64,000 bases of DNA, from the NCBI RefSeq assembly GCF_039526245.1, contig NZ_BAAAIV010000006.1, forward strand, positions 62,001-126,000, given 5' to 3'. The notes below the pieces were generated by a model. It was not told where the DNA came from and ran no database searches. It saw only the letters and a program-made list of their open reading frames with translations. The DNA is from Arthrobacter_H rhombi (GTDB taxonomy: Bacteria > Actinomycetota > Actinomycetes > Actinomycetales > Micrococcaceae). Of this stretch, positions 54,640 through 61,725 are shown one piece after another (position 1 is the first letter of the stretch; each line of letters opens with the position of its first letter). Position numbers and translations under genes: made by a program.

Positions 54640-55368
54640 ATGTCTCTGCATGTCTTCACCGCCGAAATGCTCGGCACCATGATGCTGTTGCTACTGGGCG
54701 GGGGAGTCGTTGCCAACGTCTCCCTGTCCGGTTCGAAAGGCCATGGGGGTGGCACCCTGATGGTGAACTTCGGTTGGGGTCTCGGCGTTTTCGCCGGTGT
54801 CTTCGTTGCCGCCGCCTCCGGCGCCCACCTGAACCCGGCCGTCACCATCGGGCTGCTCGTGAACCCCGACGTCACCGAATATGCCCCCGGAGTGGACAAG
54901 ACCTTCATCACCACGATGCTTTACTTCGCAGCGCAGATGATCGGGGCCTTCCTCGGTGCCGTGCTGTGCTGGGCGTCCTACCGGCAGCATTTCAATGCCG
55001 AACCGGATCCTGCCACCAAGTTGGGCGTCTTCTCCACCGGACCGGCCATCAAGGGCAAATTCTGGAACCTCGTGACCGAGATCATCGCCACCTTCGTGCT
55101 GGTCTTCGTGATCTCCGGGCTCGGCAAGACCCCGCACCAGTTGGGCCCCCTGGCCGTCGGTTTGCTGGTGGTCGCCATCGGCGCCTCCCTGGGTGGACCC
55201 ACCGGATACGCCATCAACCCGGCGCGTGACCTCGGCCCGCGCATCGCCCACGCCATCCTGCCGATCAAGGGCAAGGGCGGCAGTGACTGGGGCTATTCCT
55301 GGGTACCCGTCGTCGGACCCCTGATCGGTGGGGCCATCGGCGGAGTGGCCGGCGCAGGGCTCTTCTAG
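54640..55368 (+). CDS. glpF: Glycerol uptake facilitator (aquaglyceroporin)
   Basis: This is a 242-aa six-helix channel of the MIP family. The two pore loops are SGAHLNPAVTIG (about residue 65) and GYAINPARDLGPR (about 192). Asp after NPAR marks the glycerol-conducting class. It lets glycerol enter for GlpK. A strong TAGGAGT site precedes the ATG. The 136-base gap from glpD holds the hairpin and no clear promoter. Confidence 0.94.
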   Translation: MSLHVFTAEMLGTMMLLLLGGGVVANVSLSGSKGHGGGTLMVNFGWGLGVFAGVFVAAASGAHLNPAVTIGLLVNPDVTEYAPGVDKTFITTMLYFAAQMIGAFLGAVLCWASYRQHFNAEPDPATKLGVFSTGPAIKGKFWNLVTEIIATFVLVFVISGLGKTPHQLGPLAVGLLVVAIGASLGGPTGYAINPARDLGPRIAHAILPIKGKGGSDWGYSWVPVVGPLIGGAIGGVAGAGLF

Positions 55369-55482
55369 ACCCAGCACGGCCCGCCGCGCATCGCCGGTGT
55401 CCCAGACTCGCAGCAGACGAGGCATGGGGTGCGCATGACCGCGGCAGCACTCCCCACAACCGGTATCTCGAAGGGAAAACCC

Positions 55483-56997
55483 ATGAGCCAGTACATCATC
55501 GCCATCGACCAGGGCACCACGAGTTCACGTGCCATCATCTTCGACCACGATGGCTCCATCGTCTCGGTCGGGCAGAAGGAACACGAGCAGATCTTCCCCA
55601 AGGCGGGTTGGGTCGAGCATGACGCCACGGAAATCTGGACCAATGTCCGTGAAGTCGTCGGTAGTGCCCTCTCCAAGGCCAACCTGACCCGGCACGACAT
55701 CGCGGCGGTCGGCATCACCAACCAGCGCGAAACCACGGTCGTCTGGGACAAGAACACCGGAAAGCCCGTGTACAACGCCATCGTCTGGCAGGACACCCGG
55801 ACCCAGAAAATCGTCGACGAACTCTCCGCCGATGGGGGTGGGGACCGCTACAAGGACCGCGTCGGGTTGCCGCTGGCACCGTATTTCTCGGGCACCAAGG
55901 TCAAATGGATCCTGGACAACGTCGAAGGCGTACGGGAGCGGGCCGAGGCCGGTGACCTGCTCTTCGGCAACACCGATACCTGGGTGACCTGGAACCTCAC
56001 CGGGGGAACAGACGGCGGCATCCACATCACCGACGTCACCAATGCCTCCCGCACCTTGTTCATGGACCTGGAAAAGCTGACGTGGGACGAGGGCATCCTG
56101 GCGGACTTCGGTGTCCCGGTGTCGATGATGCCCGACATCAAGTCCTCTTCGGAGGTCTATGGAACCGTCCATACCAACCAGCTGCTGCGCGAAGTCCCCG
56201 TCGCCGGGATCCTCGGCGACCAGCAGGCTGCGACCTTCGGACAGGCGGCGTTCTCGGCCGGCGAAGCCAAGAACACCTATGGCACGGGTTGCTTCCTGAT
56301 CTTCAACACCGGCGAGGAGATCGTGAAGTCCTCCAACGGGCTGCTGACCACTGTTGCCTACAAGCTCGGTGACGAGAAGCCGGTGTATGCCCTCGAGGGG
56401 TCCATCGCCGTCGCCGGATCCCTGGTGCAGTGGTTGCGCGACAACATCGGCATGATCTCCTCGGCTGCCGAGGTGGAGGAGCTGGCCGCCGAGGTGGAGG
56501 ACAACGGGGGCGTCTACATCGTCCCGGCGTTCTCCGGATTGTTCGCCCCGTACTGGCGTCCGGATGCCCGCGGGGCCATCGTGGGCCTGACGCGTTTTGC
56601 CAATCGCTCCCACATTGCCCGCGCCGCCATGGAGGCCACCGCCTTCCAGACCCGTGAGGTCCTGGACGCCGTCAACGCCGACGCCGAGGTCCCGCTGACC
56701 GAACTGCGCGTCGACGGGGGCATGGTCGCCAATGAGAGCCTGATGCAGTTCCAAGCCGACCTTCTCGGGGTGCCCGTCGTCCGCCCGGAAGTCACTGAGA
56801 CGACCGCTTTGGGTGCCGCCTATGCTGCTGGTCTGGCCGTGGGCTTTTGGAAGGACCGTGATGAACTGCGGGCCAAGTGGGCCGAAGACACCCGCTGGGA
56901 GCCGTCCATGGAGCAGGAAGAGCGCGAACGGCAGATGCGCCTGTGGAAGAAGGCCGTGACCAAGACGTTCGACTGGGTCGACGAGGACGTGCAGTAA
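55483..56997 (+). CDS. glpK: Glycerol kinase
   Basis: The 504-aa FGGY kinase starts MSQYIIAIDQGTTSSRAIIF. It has ITNQRETTVVWD, GILGDQQAATFGQAAF, NTYGTGCFLIFNTG and VDGGMVANESLMQFQ. It phosphorylates incoming glycerol. AAGGGA precedes the ATG at 55483; the in-frame start at 55429 would add an unconserved 18 residues. A strong terminator follows. Confidence 0.95.
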   Translation: MSQYIIAIDQGTTSSRAIIFDHDGSIVSVGQKEHEQIFPKAGWVEHDATEIWTNVREVVGSALSKANLTRHDIAAVGITNQRETTVVWDKNTGKPVYNAIVWQDTRTQKIVDELSADGGGDRYKDRVGLPLAPYFSGTKVKWILDNVEGVRERAEAGDLLFGNTDTWVTWNLTGGTDGGIHITDVTNASRTLFMDLEKLTWDEGILADFGVPVSMMPDIKSSSEVYGTVHTNQLLREVPVAGILGDQQAATFGQAAFSAGEAKNTYGTGCFLIFNTGEEIVKSSNGLLTTVAYKLGDEKPVYALEGSIAVAGSLVQWLRDNIGMISSAAEVEELAAEVEDNGGVYIVPAFSGLFAPYWRPDARGAIVGLTRFANRSHIARAAMEATAFQTREVLDAVNADAEVPLTELRVDGGMVANESLMQFQADLLGVPVVRPEVTETTALGAAYAAGLAVGFWKDRDELRAKWAEDTRWEPSMEQEERERQMRLWKKAVTKTFDWVDEDVQ

Positions 56998-57015
56998 CGA
57001 CGTTTCAACTGCAAG

Positions 57016-57052
57016 GCAGGACCCCGGCACCCCTGCGGTGCCGGGGTCCTGC
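57016..57052 (+). terminator. Strong terminator after glpK
   Basis: Perfect 16-bp arms (57016-57031 and 57037-57052) flank a 5-nt loop, 18 bases after the glpK stop. No T-run follows. Confidence 0.8.
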
Positions 57053-57059
57053 TGTGCTG

Positions 57060-57065
57060 TAGACT
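57060..57065 (+). promoter_or_regulatory. -10-like TAGACT for a leaderless leuS leader
   Basis: TAGACT ends 6 nt before the ATG at 57072, the same spacing seen at eight other starts here. The matching -35 window overlaps the glpK terminator and has no consensus. Confidence 0.5.
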
Positions 57066-57071
57066 GGCCCC

Positions 57072-57098
57072 ATGTCAGCAGTCCTACGTCTTTCCTAG
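57072..57098 (+). CDS. Putative leuS leader peptide MSAVLRLS
   Basis: This is an eight-codon frame, ATG TCA GCA GTC CTA CGT CTT TCC then TAG. It contains two Leu codons, CTA and CTT, which are rare here where genes use almost only CTG and CTC. The stop codon lies at the foot of the first of two hairpins, the second followed by five T. The position and rare Leu codons before leucyl-tRNA synthetase suggest ribosome-mediated attenuation: slow decoding when charged tRNA-Leu is low. It would be translated from a leaderless RNA. Confidence 0.55.
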   Translation: MSAVLRLS

Positions 57099-57118
57099 CC
57101 GGGATCACCTTCCCGGCT
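57097..57118 (+). promoter_or_regulatory. First hairpin of the leuS leader
   Basis: Perfect 8-bp arms AGCCGGGA (57097-57104) and TCCCGGCT (57111-57118) with a 6-nt loop. The 5' arm overlaps the leader-peptide stop, so a ribosome there would open it. Confidence 0.65.
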
Positions 57119-57144
57119 GCCCCTTGTATGCCAAGGGGCTTTTT
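57119..57144 (+). terminator. Intrinsic terminator (attenuator) before leuS
   Basis: Perfect 8-bp arms GCCCCTTG (57119-57126) and CAAGGGGC (57132-57139), a 5-nt loop, then TTTTT. It directly abuts the first hairpin and lies 90 bases before leuS. Few other hairpins in this window have a T-run. Confidence 0.75.
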
Positions 57145-57233
57145 CGTGTCAGGCTTCCGTCGCCTTTTCCAAGGTGTCGTTGGCCGGGACTGGACGACCC
57201 ACATATTCTGCACTACCAGAAGGCGTACACATC

Positions 57234-59738
57234 GTGAGCACAGAGGCACCCGGAACCGCGGATACTGGCATCAGCTACAGCTTCAGGGAACTTGAAGCCC
57301 GATGGGAGTCCGTGTGGGAGGAACTGGGTGTCTTCACCCCGAAAGATGATGGATCGGCCGAACGCCGGTACGTCTTGGACATGTTCCCCTACCCCTCCGG
57401 TGATCTGCACATGGGTCACGCAGAAGCCTTCGCCATGGGCGATGTGGTGGCCAGGTATTGGCGTCAGCTGGGATACGACGTACTGCATCCGATCGGCTGG
57501 GATTCCTTTGGACTGCCGGCGGAAAATGCTGCCATCAAACGTAACGCCCACCCCGCCGAGTGGACGTACGCGAACATCGACACGCAGGCCGCTTCATTCA
57601 AGCGCTATGCCATCAGTGCGGACTGGTCCCGACGCCTGCACACGTCCGATGCCGAGTACTACCGCTGGACACAGTGGCTCTTCAAGCGCTTCTATGAGAA
57701 GGGGCTGGCCTACCGCAAGGACCACCCGGTGAACTGGTGCCCGAAGGACCAGACTGTCCTGGCCAACGAGCAGGTCGTGAACGGCACCTGCGAGCGATGT
57801 GGCACCGAGGTGACGAAAAAGTCGCTGAACCAGTGGTATTTCAAGATCACCGACTACGCCGACCGGCTGCTCGATGACATGGAGGCGCTGAAGGGACACT
57901 GGCCCGAGCGGGTGCTGGCCATGCAACGCAACTGGATCGGGCGGTCCGAAGGCGCCCACGTGGACTTCGTCATCGAGGCCCCGCAGGAATCCGGTGAAGA
58001 GCGCGCGGTGACCGTTTTCACCACGCGTCCCGACACCCTGCACGGAGCAACGTTCTTCGTGGTGGCCGCTGACGCGGCCCTCGCCGACGAGATCGTGGCG
58101 CCGGAACACCGTGAGGCACTGGCCGCCTATCAAGAGCAGGTCAAGGCGCTCTCGGAAATCGAACGGCAGTCGACCGAACGCACCAAAACCGGTGTTTTCC
58201 TGGGCCGCTATGCCATCAACCCGCTCACCGGAGCCCGGCTTCCCGTCTGGGCTGCCGATTACGTGTTGGCCGACTACGGAACCGGAGCCATCATGGCGGT
58301 TCCCGCGCACGACCAACGCGACCTGGACTTCGCACGCACTTTTGACCTGCCCGTCCGGGTGGTCGTTGAAACCGGTGAGGAGGACCCTGCGGTCAGCGGC
58401 GTCGCCGCGACGGGAGAGGGGACCCTGGTCAATTCCGGGGAACTCGACGGGCTGGGCAAGACACAGGCGATTGCCCGCGCCGTGGAAATTGTCGAAGCGG
58501 CCGGCACCGGCCGACACACGGTCAACTACCGTCTGCGTGACTGGCTGCTGTCCCGCCAGCGCTTCTGGGGCACCCCGATCCCGATCATCCACTGTGCAGA
58601 CTGCGGTGAAGTCCCGGTCCCCGACGACCAATTGCCCGTTCGGCTGCCAGATAACCTGCGTGGAGAGGCCCTGGCCCCCAAGGGCACGTCCCCCTTGGCA
58701 GCGGCTGCAGACTGGGTCAACGTTTCCTGCCCGTCCTGCGGCGGACCGGCGCGGCGCGACACCGACACCATGGACACGTTCGTGGACTCGTCCTGGTACT
58801 TCCTGCGTTTCGTCTCCCCGGATTGCACCGAGGGCCCTTTCGACCCCGAAGCGGCACGGAATTGGATGCCCGTCGGCCAGTACGTTGGCGGGGTGGAACA
58901 CGCGATCCTGCACCTGCTGTATGCCCGCTTCTTCACCAAGGTGATCCACGATCTCGGCTTGCTCGAGGCCACCGAGCCTTTCTCCGCCCTCTTGAACCAA
59001 GGCCAGGTTCTCAACGGCGGCAAGGCCATGAGCAAGTCGTTGGGCAACGGCGTGGATCTGGGCGAGCAGCTGGACCGTTACGGCGTCGACGCCGTGCGTT
59101 TGACCATGATTTTCGCGTCCCCGCCGGAAGACGATGTCGACTGGGCCGACGTCTCGCCAGCTGCCGCCGGCAAGTTCCTTGCCCGGGCCTGGCGCATGGC
59201 CCAGGACGTGGCAAGTTCCGTCGGCACCCCGCCGGAGACCGGTGACTGGGCCTTGCGTGCGGTGACGCACCGCGCCGTGGCTGAATCCGCCGAACTGCTG
59301 GATGCCGGCAAGTTCAATGTCGTGGTCGCCAAGCTGATGGAACTGGTCAATGCCACCCGCAAGGCCATTGACTCGGGAGCCGGTCCGGCAGATCCCGCAG
59401 TCCGGGAGGCTGCTGAAGCGGTGGCCGTGATCTTGAGCCTTTTCGCGCCCTACACGGCCGAAGGCATGTGGGAGCAGCTTGGCCACGAACCGTCAGTAGC
59501 CAACGCTGGTTGGCCAGTCGTTGATCCAGACCTGCTGGTCCAGGACACGGTGGTGGCCATCGTGCAGGTCAAGGGCAAGGTCCGCGATCGTTTGACAGTG
59601 CCAGCAGATATCACCGAAGACGAGCTGCGCGAACTGGCGCTCGCCTCGGAGTCGGTGCAGCGGGCATTGGACGGTCGCGAACTGCGCACCGTCATCGTCC
59701 GCGCACCGAAACTCGTGAATCTCGTCCCGGCCTCCTAG
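57234..59738 (+). CDS. leuS: Leucyl-tRNA synthetase
   Basis: The 834-aa class I enzyme is full length. HIGH-type motif YPSGDLHMGHAEAF lies near residues 52-65. The CP1 editing domain (TTRPDTLHGATFFVVA, DYGTGAIMAVPAHDQRDLDF) removes Ile and Met analogues. KMSKS-type GGKAMSKSLGN lies near 595-605. The anticodon-binding and C-terminal domains follow. The GTG at 57234 (AGAAGG upstream) is chosen. A leader peptide and terminator at 57072-57144 suggest control by leucine supply. The TAG stop forms the start of the degV hexamer. Confidence 0.95.
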   Translation: MSTEAPGTADTGISYSFRELEARWESVWEELGVFTPKDDGSAERRYVLDMFPYPSGDLHMGHAEAFAMGDVVARYWRQLGYDVLHPIGWDSFGLPAENAAIKRNAHPAEWTYANIDTQAASFKRYAISADWSRRLHTSDAEYYRWTQWLFKRFYEKGLAYRKDHPVNWCPKDQTVLANEQVVNGTCERCGTEVTKKSLNQWYFKITDYADRLLDDMEALKGHWPERVLAMQRNWIGRSEGAHVDFVIEAPQESGEERAVTVFTTRPDTLHGATFFVVAADAALADEIVAPEHREALAAYQEQVKALSEIERQSTERTKTGVFLGRYAINPLTGARLPVWAADYVLADYGTGAIMAVPAHDQRDLDFARTFDLPVRVVVETGEEDPAVSGVAATGEGTLVNSGELDGLGKTQAIARAVEIVEAAGTGRHTVNYRLRDWLLSRQRFWGTPIPIIHCADCGEVPVPDDQLPVRLPDNLRGEALAPKGTSPLAAAADWVNVSCPSCGGPARRDTDTMDTFVDSSWYFLRFVSPDCTEGPFDPEAARNWMPVGQYVGGVEHAILHLLYARFFTKVIHDLGLLEATEPFSALLNQGQVLNGGKAMSKSLGNGVDLGEQLDRYGVDAVRLTMIFASPPEDDVDWADVSPAAAGKFLARAWRMAQDVASSVGTPPETGDWALRAVTHRAVAESAELLDAGKFNVVVAKLMELVNATRKAIDSGAGPADPAVREAAEAVAVILSLFAPYTAEGMWEQLGHEPSVANAGWPVVDPDLLVQDTVVAIVQVKGKVRDRLTVPADITEDELRELALASESVQRALDGRELRTVIVRAPKLVNLVPAS

Positions 59739-59741
59739 GGT
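59736..59741 (+). promoter_or_regulatory. -10-like TAGGGT, leaderless spacing to degV
   Basis: TAGGGT begins in the leuS stop and ends 6 nt before the ATG at 59748. Confidence 0.45.
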
Positions 59742-59747
59742 AGGGAC

Positions 59748-60806
59748 ATGGCACCAGCCCAGCGACACGAGGATCCAGCCGGGGCCCGCCCCGAGCGGCA
59801 TCCCGGGTTTCTGGATCGGCTGCTTCCGCGTGAGCGACGCGCGCGTGAGCGCCTTCAGCGGTCCCGGATTGCTGTCGTCACCGATACGGCGGCAGCATTG
59901 CCCCAGGCGTGGGCAGACGCACATGCTGACCGGCTGCGGGTCGTCCCCATGCCCGTGATGATCGATGGACAGATCTACACCGAAGGCCTGGATGATGTGG
60001 AGACAGCGCTGGCACTGGCGCTGGCCACCGGTGGCACCGTGAAGACATCTCGACCTGCACCCGGGGCGTTCCAACGCGCCTACGAGTCCCTGGAACGCGC
60101 CGGCTATGACCAGATCGTTTCGTTGCACCTGTCCAAGGAGCTCTCCGGGACCGTGGATGCTGCCCGCTGGGCCGCTGAACAGGTCGCGGTACCGGTGTCT
60201 GTCCTCGACAGTCGGACGGTGGGCTTGGCACAGGGGCTGGCCGTCATGGACACTGTCTTGGCCGCCGAAGCGGGACTTCCCCTCGCTGCCGTGGAGGCCG
60301 TCGCAAGGCAAGCCGAGAGCTATGCCATTTGCTTCGTCGTGCCGAGCCTGGAGCAACTACGCAAGGGAGGCCGGATCGGAACGGCGGCCAGCATGTTGGG
60401 CACCTTGTTGGCCGTGAAGCCCCTGCTCGCCGTCCAGAACGGTCGTGTCGTGGTCCGGGAAAAAGTCAGGACCACGCCCCGGGCAATGGCACGTTTGGTC
60501 GAGATCTCGCGCGAGGCCGCAGATGCCGCTCCAGCCGGAGTACGGGTCGCGGTTCACTATTTTGGCAATCCTGATCAGGCAGACGAGCTCCGGGCCGAAT
60601 TGGAAAGCTCCACCGGCGAGGACATCCTGTGTGAACCCCTGCCCTCGGTCTTGGCAGCACATGCAGGCGCAGGCGTGCTGGCCGTGGTGATCGCCCCGCT
60701 GGCCACTCCGGAGACGGCCACGACGCCTAGTGACGATACCGAAGCCCCGGACGCGGAAACACATCCCTCGACCGGTACTTCGGCTGAGGCCGGAACCCGG
60801 GAATAG
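59748..60806 (+). CDS. DegV-family fatty-acid-binding protein
   Basis: The product is 352 aa. A basic 40-residue N-terminal extension precedes the DegV fold: IAVVTDTAAALPQAWADAH, VKTSRPAPGAFQRAYE (lipid head-group contact), LHLSKELSGTVDAARWA, LDSRTVGLAQGLAV, SLEQLRKGGRIGTAASMLG and LAVKPLLAVQNG. These proteins hold a long fatty acid, in some firmicutes as FakB of the fatty-acid kinase; no fakA-like gene is here. The C-terminal 35 residues are Thr/Glu-rich and disordered. It lies before comEA, as is common in Micrococcaceae. Confidence 0.9.
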   Translation: MAPAQRHEDPAGARPERHPGFLDRLLPRERRARERLQRSRIAVVTDTAAALPQAWADAHADRLRVVPMPVMIDGQIYTEGLDDVETALALALATGGTVKTSRPAPGAFQRAYESLERAGYDQIVSLHLSKELSGTVDAARWAAEQVAVPVSVLDSRTVGLAQGLAVMDTVLAAEAGLPLAAVEAVARQAESYAICFVVPSLEQLRKGGRIGTAASMLGTLLAVKPLLAVQNGRVVVREKVRTTPRAMARLVEISREAADAAPAGVRVAVHYFGNPDQADELRAELESSTGEDILCEPLPSVLAAHAGAGVLAVVIAPLATPETATTPSDDTEAPDAETHPSTGTSAEAGTRE

Positions 60807-60933
60807 TCCCCATCGGATCCCTGACGGGGCCGCCAGTTCGCCGTGGTTCACGGATCTTCCCTCCACAGGCACACCCGACTGCCATCTATCCACACAGTGA
60901 CGCCGCAGACCCGAGATAGCTGGCACGCGTTCC

Positions 60934-60939
60934 TAGGCT
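60934..60939 (+). promoter_or_regulatory. -10-like TAGGCT, leaderless spacing to comEA
   Basis: TAGGCT ends 6 nt before the ATG at 60946, in a 139-base gap that otherwise shows only a weak hairpin near 60809-60830. Confidence 0.45.
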
Positions 60940-60945
60940 TCAGGC

Positions 60946-61725
60946 ATGGTTCGACACCGTTGGGAATTACGCACCGACCCGACACCGGGCCGCGATGGGG
61001 GCCCCCGTTTTCGCTTCAGAATCGGCCGGGGAGCGATCATGTGCCTCCTGTTCACCGCCGTCATCTGGATTGCCGCCAGTTTGCTGTTCCACCCGCCCGA
61101 AGGCGCGGGCGAACAACTGGGCGCGGTGGATATGGACCCAAGTGCCGCCACGGGTTCCTCCATGTCCGTCCCGGCCACGAACCCGACACCGGCCCGTGCT
61201 TCGCCGACTACGACCGCTGATAAGCGGGCCGATAGCGAGAACCAAGCAAGCAAACCGCCGCAGGAAGTCGTCGTCCACGTCGCCGGAGCCGTGAAAAAGC
61301 CGGGGGTATATCGTTTCGCGTCCGGTGCCCGGGCCGGCGATGCCGTCGAGAGGGCCGGCGGGTTGGCACCACACGCCGTCGCATCGGCCGTGAACCTGGC
61401 CGCGCCCCTGCAGGACGGTGAACAGCTGTACTTGCCGACACGGGACGAGGTCGGTGCTCCGGGCGCCACTCCCCACGCAGGATCATCGTCAGTCGCCCCA
61501 AAGGCCGGCGGGGGAGACGTTGGCCCGGGGGAGGGGATCGACATCAATAGCGCGGATGCAGCCGAGTTGGAGCAGCTTCCCGGCATTGGTCCGGCACTTT
61601 CGGCGCGGATTGTGGAATTCCGCAGCGCCAACGGTCCCTATTCATCCCTGGAGGAGCTCGACGCCGTGCCCGGTATCGGACCGGCGATGATGGCCCGTCT
61701 CGAACCTCTGGTCAGGTTCCGGTGA
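60946..61725 (+). CDS. comEA: ComEA-like competence DNA-binding protein
   Basis: The product is 259 aa. A basic cytoplasmic start and one transmembrane helix (IMCLLFTAVIWIAASLLF) lead to a Thr/Pro-rich linker. An SLBB domain follows (VVVHVAGAVKKPGVYRF, ERAGGLAPHAV). The C-terminal double helix-hairpin-helix DNA-binding domain has DINSADAAELEQLPGIGPAL and LDAVPGIGPAMMARL. It captures DNA outside the membrane for the ComEC channel. The stop overlaps the comEC GTG (GTGA). No pilus genes are in view, so natural competence is not shown. Confidence 0.92.
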   Translation: MVRHRWELRTDPTPGRDGGPRFRFRIGRGAIMCLLFTAVIWIAASLLFHPPEGAGEQLGAVDMDPSAATGSSMSVPATNPTPARASPTTTADKRADSENQASKPPQEVVVHVAGAVKKPGVYRFASGARAGDAVERAGGLAPHAVASAVNLAAPLQDGEQLYLPTRDEVGAPGATPHAGSSSVAPKAGGGDVGPGEGIDINSADAAELEQLPGIGPALSARIVEFRSANGPYSSLEELDAVPGIGPAMMARLEPLVRFR

